Shown piece by piece: positions 10,445-22,719 of a DNA stretch of 64,000 nt. The notes beneath the pieces were generated by a model. It saw only the letters and a list, made by a program, of their open reading frames with translations. It did not search any database and was not told where the DNA came from. A program made the position numbers and the translations under genes. Origin of the DNA: Laburnicola sp. R22_1 (lineage: Eukaryota > Ascomycota > Dothideomycetes > Pleosporales > Didymosphaeriaceae); NCBI GenBank assembly GCA_014281115.1, contig JACONQ010000020.1, positions 1,612,001 to 1,676,000 on the forward strand, written 5' to 3'. Positions within the stretch are counted from its first letter, which is position 1. Every line of letters starts with the position of its first letter.

Positions 10445-11887
10445 ACGTACTTTGCACTCGAGTCGGACACTCCATCGAGTCGGACACTTTGCCAAGACCC
10501 CACCAAAACGTACTATCAGCAATAGTATAACGCGATGCCTCAACTACACAACGAACCACTAGCGTTAAAAGAAGCGCGTATACAGCTTGCAATCTAGGCT
10601 ATTAAACAAGACGCGACACTCTCTTAGCGACGCGCTGCAGCTATCTACAACGTCTCTCAAAGTACACTTAGCAACTAACGCGCTAGAAAGACGTTTAGAC
10701 GCAACTGCGCACCCAACAAAATAAGACTTACTATAAGAGAGGAGCAGGCGATTGTGGAGCATATACTCGACCTAGACGCGCGAGGATTTCCGCCTTGGCT
10801 TAATGCTATAAAAGATATGGCTGATTCTTTACTGGCTGCACGCCACTACAAGCCAGTTGGCTAGAGGTGGCCTTATGACTTTGTTAAGCGCCAGCCAGAG
10901 CTTAAAGTTAAGTTCAATCGAAAGTACGACTACAAGAGAGCTCTTCAGGAGGATCCTAAGGTGATACAAGACTGGTTCCAGCTTGTAGAGAACATAAAGG
11001 CCAAACATGGTATTCTGGACAAGGACACCTACAATTTTGATGAAGCAGGCTTCATAATAGGCATGATATCGACTAGAGCAGTAGTTATAGGCTCTAAGCG
11101 TCGAGGACGGCCAAAGTAGGTGCAGCAGGGCAATAGGGAGTGGACAACAGTCATCCAAGGCATTAACGCGATGGGTTGGTGGATCCCACCCTTCATTATC
11201 TTCGGGGGCAAGCACCACCTCTCCGCCTGGTATAAGGAGAAGGATCTACCTCATAATTGGGTTATTGCAGTCTCTGAGAACAGCTGGACGACAAATAAGC
11301 TTAGTCTGCAATGGCTAAAGCACTTTAATAAGCATACAAAGAGGCGTACTACTAGTAGAGCACGTTTGCTTATTATTGATGGCCACAAAAGTCACAACTC
11401 GCTCGAATTCCAGAATTACTGCAAGAAGAGCAATATTGTTACTCTCTGTATGCCCTCGTATTCGTCGCACCTCTTGCAGCCACTTAATGTGGGCTGTTTC
11501 GCGCCTTTAAAAAAGGCGTATGGGCGCTAAGCTGAGGATTTGATGCGCAACCACATCACGCACATCACTAAAATCGAGTTCCTGCCTTGCTTTATTGCTG
11601 CTTTCAAGGCTTCGTTTACTAAAAGTAATATCAAAGGAGGCTTTCAAGGTGCTGGCCTAGTGCCCCACAACCTAGAAGCTGTGATATCGCAGCTTGACGT
11701 CCGCCTGCGTACGCCTCCACTTTGTACTATTCGCGATAGTACATAGGAGTCGCAAACTCCGCGAAATAGTACAGAACTTGGGTCGCAATCGACGCTAGTT
11801 AAGCAGAGGATTTAAAGGCATGTGGATAGTTCCCTAACTTATATAGTTAAGGCGGTGGAAAAGCTCGTTAAAGGCGCCAAGCTGATA

Positions 11888-14024
11888 ACATGTTGGTTCA
11901 GCACTTGGCGCGGTTCGGCAAATGGCGCACCCCCGCATTTTCCACCCAATCCTTCACCCACCCATAACTCAGCCAATATGGATCCAATTGACAAGGCAAT
12001 TGAAGAAATCGAATCGCGCGAACCAGGAGAAGAATTCTCGTATCGAAAAATAGCGAAAAAATATGGTGTACCAGACACTACGTTGAGGAGGATACACTAG
12101 GGCAAAAACGTGCTGATAAAAGAGCAATAACTCCAACAGCGAAAACTTACCCCTTAACAAGAACTGGAGCTTATAAGCTATATAGAAAAGCTTATAGGCT
12201 GTTGTCTACCACCTACAAGGGAGATGCTGCAGAATTTTGCTTTATTAATTGCAAAAACCAACGGCGAACAACTAGTAGGAAAAAGCTGGGTTACCTGATT
12301 TATTAACTGTTACAACGTCGAAATCACCCCCCATTAGGTTACTAGAATGGATCGCGCGCGCCACTAAGCTGATTTAGGGGCTAAATACGAGCAATTCTTT
12401 TAACTTCTGCTAGAGAAAATGGAGGAGTACAATATAGAGCCTCGTCATATGTACAATATGGATAAGAAGGGCTTCCTTATAGGAGTGATTGGAAGAAGCA
12501 AAAGGATCTTCAGCAAAGCTATGTGGGACCGCGGGGAAGTGAAATCAGCCCTCTAAGATGGCAACAGAGAGTGGATGACCATCCTAGCTTGCGTCTGCGC
12601 TGATGGAACTGCGTTGCCACTAGGGCTACTATTTGCAGCTGCTAATAACGCTCTCTAATCGGCCTAGGTAGAGGATATTGAGGCTGGGAAGCATGAGGTA
12701 TTTGTTACTATATCTCCTAATGGATGGACCAACAACAATATAGGCCTTGCGTGGCTCGAGCAGGTCTTTAATTGGTATACAAAAGCGAAAGCTCGTTGAT
12801 CCTACTAACTACTAATTGTGGATGGCTATGGGTCCCACGTAACGAGAGAGTTTATCAACTACTGTGACCACAATTAGATTCTCCTTATGATATTCCCCCC
12901 TCACAGTACCCACACGCTGCAGCCCCTTGATGTAGTACTCTTTAAGCCTCTCTCATCAGCCTACTCAAAAGCCCTCACTACCTATCTCCACAAGGCCTAG
13001 GGGCTACTCTCAGTAAAGAAAGGAGACTTCTTCCCTCTCTTCTAGGAAGCCTGGACCATCTCCTTCAAGAAGAAAACAATTCTAAAGTCCTTTGAGGCCA
13101 CTAGTATATGGCCCCGTAACGCTGAGGTTATCCTTCAGAAATACAGGCTATCAACTCCAGTGGAGCAGGATTCGAGAGAGAGCAGTACCTCTGTACTCAG
13201 CGGCAAGGATTGGCTCAAAATCGAGACCCTCGTGCGTAATACTGTGAGGGAGGAGGGCAGTAGGGAGGTGCAGAAGCTGAAGCGTTCTCTCCACCACATC
13301 TCTGTTCAAAATGACATCCTCCACGCTGAGGTACAAGGCCTGACAAAGGCCCTACAAGTTAAGAAGAAGCAGCAGAAGAAGAGCAAGCCTCTAGACCTGC
13401 AACAACGCAGGGAGTACCACGGTGGTGCAGTTTTCTGGTCCCCGAGGAAGCTGAGGGAGGCTAGAGTACGCGAGAGCGTTGTAGATAAGGAGAAAGAGAA
13501 AGTAGAACTTGAAAAAGCGCGTAAGAAGGCAGAAATAACCTCAGCTAAGCTACGTAACCTGCAGGAGAAGAAAGAGAGAGAAAGGTTGAGGGTTAAGAAA
13601 AGGGAGGAAAAGGAGAGGGTTGCGGCGGAGAAACAGGCTGAGCAACAACAGAGGATTTAGGAGAAAGAAAACTCCGAAAAGGCTATACAAACTTCCTAAA
13701 AGGGAAAGAGGAAGGCCTTAAAGCCTGCCGCAGCGCCAAAACAGAAAAAAAGCAACGTGTGGTGGTTGCTGAGGGTAGGGGGATAGGGGTGATGAAATGG
13801 GGCATGATCCAGCACCCACAACAACAACGCGCCGTGGCCGCACCATCAAACTTCCAGCGAAATTCCAGTAGTACATCTTTTTCGCAGCAATTTATATAGT
13901 AATTGAATGAATTATTAGAATATTCTAGCTATTGTGGATGGCTCAGTAACGAGGTGTTGTAAACTGCGTGATTTGGTTGGGGTGCGCCATTTGCCGAACC
14001 GCGCCAAGTGCTGAACCAACATGT
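11888..14024 (+). mobile_element. P5, Fot/pogo-type transposon nested in P4
   Basis: A 46-bp perfect TIR lies at 11888-11933 and 13979-14024, starting ACATGTTGG, flanked by TA at 11886-11887 and 14025-14026. It contains an imperfect 17-bp doubled motif (GGTTCAGCACTTGGCGC then GGTTCGGCAAATGGCGC). The element is 2137 bp. It interrupts the P4 transposase between KGAKLI and GHSLVL. Confidence 0.93.
11978..13869 (+). pseudogene. Transposase of P5, with stops and a frame change
   Basis: It starts at the ATG at 11978 (MDPIDKAIEEIESREPGEEF), with a helix-turn-helix head (YRKIAKKYGVPDTTLRRIH) and then an early stop. Later blocks include YNMDKKGFLIGVI near 12460, a second catalytic region near 12820 where the usual DGH reads DGYGSHVT, HTLQPLDVVLFKPL near 12920, and an open stretch 13160-13660 with the coiled, Lys/Glu-rich tail after GGAVFWSPRK. 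The end motif RRGRTIKLPAKFQ (13828-13869) lies in another frame, so a small indel occurred after 13660. The overall plan matches P1 and P3. Confidence 0.85.
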
Positions 14025-14590
14025 TAGGGCATTCTTTAGTGTTGATGACCAAACGCAACGCCGAACTTCAAGCTGCTAATAAGGCCGCCACACAACGTAA
14101 ATCATATAAAAGAAAGCGATTGCAGCAAGAAGGAGTCCTTACAGTTAAAGAGGGCCAGCGACTGGCTACTCTAAAGGACTTTGGGGTGCGTAGTGATGGC
14201 AAGAAGGCAAAGAAGAGGGTGCGCACTAATAGAGGCGAATCCGCTCAACGGCGCTGTGGACGCTGCGGCAAGCCTGGGCACAATAAAAAAACCTGTAGGC
14301 AGCTTATAGAAGTAGATTCTGAATAGTTTAGCCTATTTAGACTATTGAAAATAGTTCATGTTGACTCTATACTATCGTGAATAGTACAGAACTTGGTGGG
14401 GTCTTGGCAAAGTGTCCGACTCGATGGAGTGTCCGACTCGAGTGCAAAGTACGTTATACACTATATAATCCTCTCTCTTACTAATTAAATATGTAATTAT
14501 TCTATTTAATTAGCTAGCTATAAAGCCCATTTAATAATTATTATTATTATATATGGGCGTATAATTACCTACTCTATATAGCGTTAATTA

Positions 14591-14692
14591 ATCTACCTAG
14601 AGGTAGAACGACAAAGGCTTTTATCTTAAATAATATAACAAAAAAAGTAGAGCCCCCTACTTAGTAATTAATAAGAGCGTAAAAAGGTAATT
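14591..14692 (+). repeat. Dispersed ~100-bp AT-rich repeat, copy 1
   Basis: The core is TTTTATCTTAAATAA, followed by GTAGAGCCCYCTRCTTAGTA and ending in AAAAAGGTAATTA. The unit begins ATCTACCTAGAGGTAGAA. No coding potential. Confidence 0.75.
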
Positions 14693-14810
14693 ATAAAAAA
14701 AGGACTTACTCTATAAAAAGCATATTATTATATTAAGGAATAGCTATACTAGATTATAATTTTAAGGTCTTACGTAATAATTAGCTATATTATATGTATA
14801 TTATTAACTT

Positions 14811-14910
14811 ATCTACCCAGGGATAGAATAATAAAGACTTTTATCTTAAATAACATAATAAAAAAGTAGAGCCCTCTGCTTAGTAACTAAAAAGGAGTAA
14901 AAAGGTAATT
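14811..14910 (+). repeat. Dispersed ~100-bp AT-rich repeat, copy 2
   Basis: Same order of blocks as copy 1: ATCTACCCAGGGATAGAA, then TTTTATCTTAAATAACATAA, then GTAGAGCCCTCTGCTTAGTA, then AAAAAGGTAATTA. Confidence 0.75.
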
Positions 14911-15003
14911 AAAGAAGCGGTATTATTATATATATAAGAATAAATAAATAAAGATATTATTTAGTTATAGATTTTTATAAGATACTATATATTATTAATT
15001 AAC

Positions 15004-15101
15004 TATCTAAAGGTATAATAATAAATACTTTTATCTTAAATAATATAATAAAAAAGTAAAGCCCTCTGCTTAGTAATTAAAAAGAGTGTACAAAGGTAAT
15101 T
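15004..15101 (+). repeat. Dispersed ~100-bp AT-rich repeat, copy 3
   Basis: More decayed (ATCTAAAGGTATAATAA at its start), but it keeps TTTTATCTTAAATAATATAA and AGCCCTCTGCTTAGTAATTA in register with copies 1 and 2. Confidence 0.7.
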
Positions 15102-17174
15102 ATCTAAGATACTATATAGGCAACTATATATTATATTATTATTATTAATTTTAGTATCTATCTTATTATTACTCTAAGGGGCCAATTTGCACATACTTAT
15201 AATTATTTCTAAATAGCTACTTAATCTATTTTACTACTTTACTTTATTTTAAAATATTTTTAGTACTACTATAGCTTTTTATAATAGTATTATACTGTGT
15301 ACTAAGAGTGCGCAAAGTCTTTTTTTAGATAGCGTAGATTATAAAACAATTCTTATTTATGCTTATATTTTAAAAATTAGTATTATACTTTTATCTTTTT
15401 AGAAAATGTAAATTATATATATATATATTCCTTTTAGCTATTCTTACTATAAGAAATATTAGCTACCTATAGTAAAGTATATATAACACTTAGTCTAACC
15501 ACTATATTACGTAATTAATAATTTCTTTAATAATATTTTTGCTATAATAATAATAATAATTATAATAGCAACTAACCTAACTATTTTATTAACTCTTTTC
15601 TATAGTAGATCTCTTCTCGCAACTAGTAAGCTATATTCTACTTCCCTAGGACCTCGCCACTACCTATCTCTTCTATACTCCTACTACTACTACTTACACT
15701 TATCCTTATTACTTAGTTATAGTCCTTTACCTTAATAGTACCCTAGATAATTACTACTATATCTATAAGCTTCTTATGCTATAGCTACGCTTTTAAACTT
15801 CTATAGTCCCTAAGAAACTACTATATATTATCTAGTAGCTACCCTATACTTTTACTTTACTAGTCCTTATCGTTAAGCTTTTTTAGTAGTATTTTTACTT
15901 TATCCTATTACTATAGTATAAACGCCTAACCTAATCCTCTATTTAGATACTAAAGGAGTACTTTACACTCTAGAATCTAAAATTATAGAACTAGCTAATA
16001 GGATCTAATTAGCTAGGACTAAGTGTTATTAAAAATATTAAAATTAAGAGGCCTCTTTAATAACTCTACTTACTATATAAGATTGCTAAATTATTAGAGA
16101 TTATTCTTAACTTTACCTAGCTAATTCTTTATATACTCTTAAAACTCTATTATAGCTATACTACCCTATATAAAAGAAGTAGTGTAGTTAGGCTACTAGA
16201 ATATTATTACATTACTAAATATAATAGATAAAGAACTAGATTTAAAAGATAGTAGTAGTAGTTATATATTAAAGATAAAGATTTAGTGTACTAAGTATTG
16301 CTAATATTATAAGAATAGGTAGGCTTTATATGCTATATAAATAGTAAACTATAATTACACTACTACTAGATTATAAATATAATAACTAAACTATAGTTAA
16401 GTATTTTATTACCTACACTACTTTTATAGTTATAACTTTGCATAGGTCTGCTATAGCTCTCTACTAGTCTACTAGTTAAGAAATAATATATAACTTAGTT
16501 ATGCTAGATAGTAGACTATTTATTAACTACTATTAGCAATACTGCTATAAAGAAAGTTAATAATAAAATTATTATTATTTTGTATATATTTTATTACTAC
16601 TACTATATTCTAGATACTAGATTTTAGTACCTTTTATTTTACTTCTCTCTATATATAGTGCAAACTCGACCTTAGTTAGAATTATTACATAATAAAGATA
16701 TTTAATACGACACTTAGTTATTTATTATATAACTTATTATAACTCTTTTTATTAATATCTTAAAACGCTTTTCTATATCTATAATAGTAGAACAAATAAC
16801 TACTATTATTATAATACTTTTATTAAAAACGTCTTAGTTATAAAAAAATAAACTATAACTTATTATATAATATTAGAAAGAGAAATATTACAGACCTTTT
16901 AGTATATAGTATAACGCTATAAGAAAAAGCTATAGGTGTACTAGAAACGCATTAAACAAGGTAAAGTAGCTTAGAGATAGGTTAGGCTAGAGACTATTTA
17001 TTAGTATATATAAATCGGCCCCTTATACTAATAAGGTAGTTAATTACAGTGTACTATAGTCTATAGGTACTAAAATTAAAGATAATAATATACTCAAAGG
17101 TCTGCGATGTTTTTCTTCCTAATAAAAATTTGTAACTAGAAATTAAGTCTTTATTTATCCTTATATAATACAGT

Positions 17175-17360
17175 TGTTAGATTTAATAGTTAAATGCGAT
17201 AATGCGCCTTAATAGATAATAATAATTGTATTGTGTTTGTGTCCACCGTATTTAGCTAGTTCTGACTTCTTCGCTAGTGTGCTAAGCCAGGTAGTCCCTA
17301 CTTTATTGTATAGATCCAACCTTAACGCGCTTGTTCTATCTAACAGCTGCATATCTAACA
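17175..17360 (-). repeat. 3' LTR of C1
   Basis: 186 bp, about 90 percent or more alike to the other LTR by eye. Differences are mostly C/T and G/A, as expected after RIP. The 5-bp duplication ACAGT is adjacent at 17170-17174. Confidence 0.9.
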
Positions 17361-20300
17361 CACCCCCTTAGCTTAGAAGATCCTTGCAAGCTAAACTATT
17401 TAGCAGCCTGTTATCCTAAAGTAAGGTTATTAAGGTGCCCTTGAATTTCCTTAAGAGGTGCTTTATTCGCTACTTTGCGTTCTGTTATCTTAACTAGCCT
17501 AAGTTAGGTTAGGAACCCTTTCCACTTATTAACTAGGAGGACCTTTGTAAAGCTGTTAGCGATTATTTCTGCCAATTGTACGTACTCCACCTTAATCTTT
17601 CTAGTAGAGACTTCCTATCTTAACTAGTAATTGTAAATGTTAACGTGTTGTAGTTTAGTCTAAAGCCTAGATATCTCCTTAGTAACTAGTTGAATAGTTT
17701 GCTTATTATCGCATTAGACAGTAATTAACAATAAGCGCAGTTTAATCTGCAGTTCGTCTAGTAGTCTTAATATAAAGATTGCTTCCTTGGCCACTTACGA
17801 TAAGGCAAGAAGCTCTGCTTTAGTTGTCGAAGTTATGATAGTGTCTTATTTGCTTGCTTTCCAGGCAATAAGTCCGTTAAATAGCTTAATAGCGTATCCT
17901 TATAAGCTTTTTCTGTCTAGTGTGTTGTCAGCAAATAAGGCATCGCTGGCTACTTAAAGGCAGTTGCCTCCTCTAAGCTATAGTGCTCTCTATCTGGTGC
18001 TTAATAAGTATAGTAGTACTTAATCAGCGGCATTATAATGTTCCAAGCCCGAATTTAATAGAAATTAAGCTAGCCTTAAGGTTACAAAGGCTATATCTGG
18101 TTAAGTTGTTACTGCCGCGAACAGAAGCGATCCAATCTTACGTTAGTATTTGTTAATTTCTAAGGGTGTCGCTAAGCTGTCTTGTGGTTTTAGCTTAATA
18201 GCTACTATTAGGGTGTTGTGTCGAATATCCCTCTTGTTAACTAATCGACTAATCTTGTCTAAGTAGGCAGCCTAAGAGAGTTGAATTGTCCTAGTCTTTT
18301 GATCTCTAATAATCTCTACGCTAAGGAACTACTAAAGGTTGTTTCCTCTACTTAAGGTGTATTTTTCTTATAGGCGCTTAATTGCTTATTAGGCTTCTTC
18401 CTCTTTCTACTTGTAAAAAGCTAAGATAATATCGTTAACGTAGAAGAAGACAATAATTCCGTCTTTAAGAAGGCAGCATGGCTTGTAAGGCACTATCTAA
18501 AAACCTAAAGCTTTAAGTGTTAAGGTAAACTCTTTCTACCAAAGGAGTGGTGAGATCCAAAGACTATATAAAGCCTTGTTAACTTAAAGTATTATTCTAG
18601 GCTTCTAATAGCCACAGGGCATTCTTATATATACCTCTTAGTTTATACTTGCATAGACAAAAGCGTTTATAATGTTATATTACTCGAGCTCTATATTATA
18701 GTAAGCTGCTATTGCCACTAGCATTTAAAACGACCTGCTGGCAAGCGTGGCTACATAAGTGTCTTAAGAGGTAATATTCTGTTATTAATCGCCCTAGATA
18801 ACTAGCCGTGCCTTACACTTTAGCAAGCGATGGTGTTTATTAAGCTTATAGGTGTATACCCACATATAGTTAAGAATCTACTATCCTATTAGTTTAATTT
18901 TCTTTATTAGTACTTCTAACTATAATTTTATTTATTTGTGGCTTGTAAGGTAATCTCACTCTGCTTCTTTAAACAATTTGCCCATTAGGTAATCCTTAAG
19001 CTTAGTATAGCACATTGGCAGAAGTAGGAGTTAACTTTAATAGAGCTTTAAGCCTTTGGCGAGCGTTCTTATTATCTTAGCCTTATCTATAACATCCCCT
19101 CTGTATTTCCCAACGTGGCCAGCTTAAGTTCCTGCTATGAAGGTGGCTGCCTAGGGGACAGTTTTAGATAACCCTTTTAGGTTTATTTCTAATTTATTTC
19201 TAGCTATTAACTACGCAAGTAATGCCGCAGGTAGTGGTGTAGTTAGAGGAGTCGGATAGTTATCCCTAATCTTCACTCCTTAGTAGTAGCCTGGTAAGTC
19301 TACTTTACCTTAGGGATTTAATAAGCCTCTAACAGTGTCGTCTTTATAGAAGAACTCTATCTCTAGTTAATAACTTAGTGTTAGGAGTTTAATTGTTCTT
19401 ACGTATGTGGCAATTTCCTCTAGTGTACTATGCATAAGGTTATCTATAAGGTCCTTAGTTTTGCCACTAAAGACAGTTTATTTGTTAAAGATAATATCGC
19501 GGGTGCTTATTACCTTAGCAAGTAATAGTATCCAAATTCGATAGATATTTAAGGACCAGTATCCTACTAGGTAACTAATCTAAGCCTTTAGGTCTAGGCA
19601 TTATAGCCTTAATTTACCTCGATGTGTATTATCTATTATTGCGAACGCTTTATAGCCATACGCTTTAAAGTAAGCAAGGTTAGGTTTCTTAATTAAGGTG
19701 ACTACTCTATTATTTAGAGCAACTCGTGTGAAGAATATCTTATATGGCGTTTTCTAGTTATTCGCATAATTTGGTGTTTAATTATAGAGGTATACTGCAG
19801 CTCTTATAACTTTAGGCCATAGTTCTTAGGGTAGGTTAGCATTAAGACGCATCGCACGCAATTTCTCTTTATTTACACCCCCTAAGCGTTTGGCACCTCT
19901 ATTTTAAGCTTATGTATCTAGGGCGGAAGGCTTAACAGTAATTCCTTGTAATGCCAACTAGCGCTTAATTTCCGGTTTCACCATCGTAATCTTGTTGTCC
20001 GCTTTAATAACCTTGACCGTAATATTGTAATGGTTTTTAAGGAAGAGAAAGAAGTTTAATAGAACTTTAATAACCAACTTTGCTAGTTAATTGTCTTTAA
20101 AATAAAAGTCTTATTGCAGGCCTGAGTACCTGTTAGTAATAAGCATCTGGCTCCTTTTGCCAGTGCTACTTTGCGCCTTATAGGCATAAAAGTTAATAGC
20201 CAGTCTTTCTTCTAGTCCTTTATTGTTAATTCGCAGTGCTTAGCTAATTTGTCGCTGGATTTTTGCTTTCCCACAGGAGTCGCATTAAACTATTATAACT

Positions 20301-22105
20301 CCCTTAACTCGCACCCCTTTAGCTTGCTGCACAAGATATTTAATAGCTGCTAGTCTAGGGTGTCCTAGTCTCTTATGCCATAATTTGGCTAAGGCCCTTT
20401 GTAGTGCTCCTTTTATTCGTGATATATTCTTGCAGATATAATATAAAGTGGGTAGTAGCAGATTATACTTAAGTACTTATTAACCGTGTATCTTAGATAG
20501 TTTTCTAATAATCTTATTATCTAGTCCTTTTAGCGTAGTTGGGTCCGTTTGCGTATCCTACTAGATTCCTCTATGCCTTAGTAGTTAAAAGAAGACTAGG
20601 TTGCACAGGAGGTCTGGATAGATAGCTACATTATATAGAACCAACGTAGTTATTCTATATTAGCCTCTTAGTGTTAAGTTAACAGAGCTATAGCCTTTTA
20701 TCCATATCTTTATATTGCCAGCCCATATATAATCTTCGGACGTAGGTAGACAGAAGTTGTAGATACAGTCAGGGTTGTTTGTAATATAGCAAGTTAATTC
20801 TAAATTAAGAATAAACGAGCGCTTTAGCAGGTAATTAGACACTTCTATTTCTATTGGCGCTGATGTAAACGCAGCGTTAACGTTTAATATTCTCCGTCCC
20901 TCTAGTTAGTCCTTAGGGGACTCGAGGATCTTAGGTGTGGGCGTGTGCGATTATTTAATATTTGGTGTTTTTAATCTTAGTCTACTTTGTCCTCTTAACA
21001 GTCCTTAAAATTCGGGATCGTGCTCGCGCTTCAATGCGACAAGTTCTTCAATCTTCTTATTTAGTTTCCACTACTTAGGAGCTTTGTCTGCATTAATATA
21101 GAAGCAATCCTAAAGTCTATAGCAATATCCACACGTAGGACATTTAGCGCCTCCTGTTTTTGCAGGTTTTTGGACTAAGAATAAGTTCTTATTATCTTTT
21201 TAGTCATTACGTTGATATTAAAGTCTACCCTATTTTCTAGATAGTACTACTTCGGCATTAATGCCCTGGGTGGTTTTCCCACTTTTAGCAAGGTATAACA
21301 AGTTATCTGCCACAAATGCGGCCTTGTGCTTCCCTATTTAAGGGGTTGGATAATTCAACATTATATGCTCTCGGAAGCGCTTTATTATTTCTTTCTAATT
21401 TATGCTAGGTGTAAACCGTCCGCTATCCTAAAAGGTTGTAGACTAATTAGACGCAACTTTATTTATAGCAGTTAGAAAGTCCTTTATAATTATATTAATC
21501 TGTGTTATCTTAGGGATATTACTTGTCTCCGCTTCTATAGCTGCTTAATTATATTCAACAAGCCATATGTCCTAATTTAACGCGTTTCTCATTAGTCTGA
21601 GGGATGTAAGGTATTAGTCGCGGGCTCGTTCTCTCTCGAATCGTTCGTTAACGCCAACTATGGCTTTGAGGTTCGTAATCCACTATCTTAGTGGTTAATC
21701 TAGAAGGTAGCAAGTGCGCTAAAGATGTGGGCTAATAGTAGCCTAAATATAAATAATGATTTGCTAGAGGCTTATTTGCTCTTTTTCAAAATCATATTAA
21801 TTGTTCTTATACTGCTTAGCAAGAATCTTATAATACTTAAGATCTTCTTTAAACGCCTTGAGTCCTGCTACTAACAGTTTAGACTGCCTTATTAGGATAC
21901 TAACGTTCGCTGCTAGAGTATACTTATTAATTAGCGGCGCCCTTAGGGCTATAGGTTTAGGTTTTATTAGGATATTCGACGTAGAATTAACTTTTAGCCA
22001 GATGCGATATGCGACGCATCTAGACTAGAGCTGTATTATCTATACCCTATAGTCGGTGTAGTCTTAAAGGGTTACTATTAGGTCACGCTAAGGTAGTGCA
22101 GCCAT
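17361..22105 (-). pseudogene. Gag-Pol of C1, heavily decayed
   Basis: The likely start is the ATG at 22105 (MAALP). Later landmarks on the minus strand are the reverse-transcriptase active site as FFYVNDIILAF near 18410-18460, where family members have YVDDI so one catalytic Asp is now Asn, and the RNase H block TSTTKAELLAL near 17810-17850. The order Gag-integrase-RT-RNase H fits Copia. Stops are frequent throughout, so no product is possible. Confidence 0.75.
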
Positions 22106-22138
22106 TTTAGTATCGATTAAGGTAGTAAGACTCTTAAT

Positions 22139-22324
22139 TGTCAGATTTAATAGTTAAATGCAATAATGCGCCTTAATAGATAATAATAATTATATTGTGT
22201 TTGTGTCCACTATATTTAGCTAGTTCTAACTTCTTCGCTAGTGTGCTAAGTCAGGTAGTCCCTGCTTTATTATACAGATCCAACCTTAACGCGCTTATTC
22301 TATCTAACAGCTGTATATCTAACA
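22139..22324 (-). repeat. 5' LTR of C1
   Basis: 186 bp. On the minus strand it ends in CA and is followed at once by ATTAAGAGTCTTACTACC, the candidate primer-binding site. The 5-bp duplication is at 22325-22329. Confidence 0.9.
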
Positions 22325-22719
22325 ACAGTAGGGTGACACAAAAAAAGCGTCTAGTAAAAAGATATCTTTTTAAAAGTTATATAACTAGGTGAGTTTTAAT
22401 ACTATGTAAATAAAAAGTATACCGTTTTAAGGAGACGGTTTACGAGATTTAGTATAGAAGGTTAGTAAGAGCTTAGTAATCAGCGCTAACTAGAGGTATC
22501 TTAGTAAAGTTAAGGAATCTTTTCTTAAAACTTTGACCCTATAAAATTTTTTTCTACGTAGATATAATTCTATAACTTATATATATTATAGTTTAGTCTA
22601 TAAGAAATATATAACTTAATTTTTATTATAGGTTTATTCATAGAAATAATAATTATAAGGAAAAGATAAAATATTAATTTAAATTAAACAATTAGATAGA
22701 ACTAGTAAATAATATATAA

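Larger units (their letters stand above)
10535..14326 (+). pseudogene. Transposase of P4, split by P5, with stop codons
   Basis: The frame starts at 10535 (MPQLHNEPLALKEARIQLAI), runs to the P5 insertion at 11887, and resumes at 14027 to the stop at 14324-14326. Visible blocks are the helix-turn-helix head, the first catalytic region NFDEAGFIIGMI near 11035, the second LLIIDGHKSHNSLEF near 11370, and the third near 11480, where the usual LQPLDVG reads LQPLNVG, so the third catalytic Asp is changed to Asn. The C-terminus ends in an intact CCHC zinc knuckle, CGRCGKPGHNKKTC (about 14255-14300). Several stops stand at Gln/Trp positions. The copy is inactive on three counts: insertion, stops and a lost catalytic residue. 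Confidence 0.87.
10445..14454 (+). mobile_element. P4, Fot/pogo-type transposon (beta family), carrying P5 inside it
   Basis: A 62-bp perfect TIR lies at 10445-10506 and 14393-14454, starting ACGTACTTTGC, flanked by TA at 10443-10444 and 14455-14456. The doubled motif is TCGAGTCGGACACT at 17-bp spacing (10458 and 10475), unlike that of P2 and P7, yet the following GCCAAGACCCCACCAA block is the same. The transposase reads on the plus strand and is split by P5. Confidence 0.93.
14457..17168. other. AT-rich, RIP-decayed stretch, no readable gene
   Basis: Extremely AT-rich sequence with stops in every frame. The first 650 bp hold three copies of the dispersed roughly 100-bp repeat. From about 15600 to 17100 there are hints of older coding sequence (longer runs of non-repetitive codons with many TAG/TAA), which could be a decayed retroelement. 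I could not match them to a domain. Confidence 0.55.
17175..22324 (-). mobile_element. C1, Ty1/Copia LTR retrotransposon, inserted in the end of T1
   Basis: Two 186-bp LTRs (17175-17360 and 22139-22324) are oriented on the minus strand and begin TGTTAGATAT. They are flanked by the 5-bp duplication ACAGT (17170-17174 and 22325-22329). The polypurine tract AGGGGGTG lies just inside the 3' LTR near 17361-17368. Length 5150 bp, close to C3 (5158 bp), with which it shares coding motifs, polypurine tract and primer-binding site. Confidence 0.92.

Noticed and set aside
14457..17168. Possible Gypsy gag/RT upstream of the G1 remnant.
   Set aside because: I could not find RT or protease motifs in any frame, so I do not extend G1 across T1.
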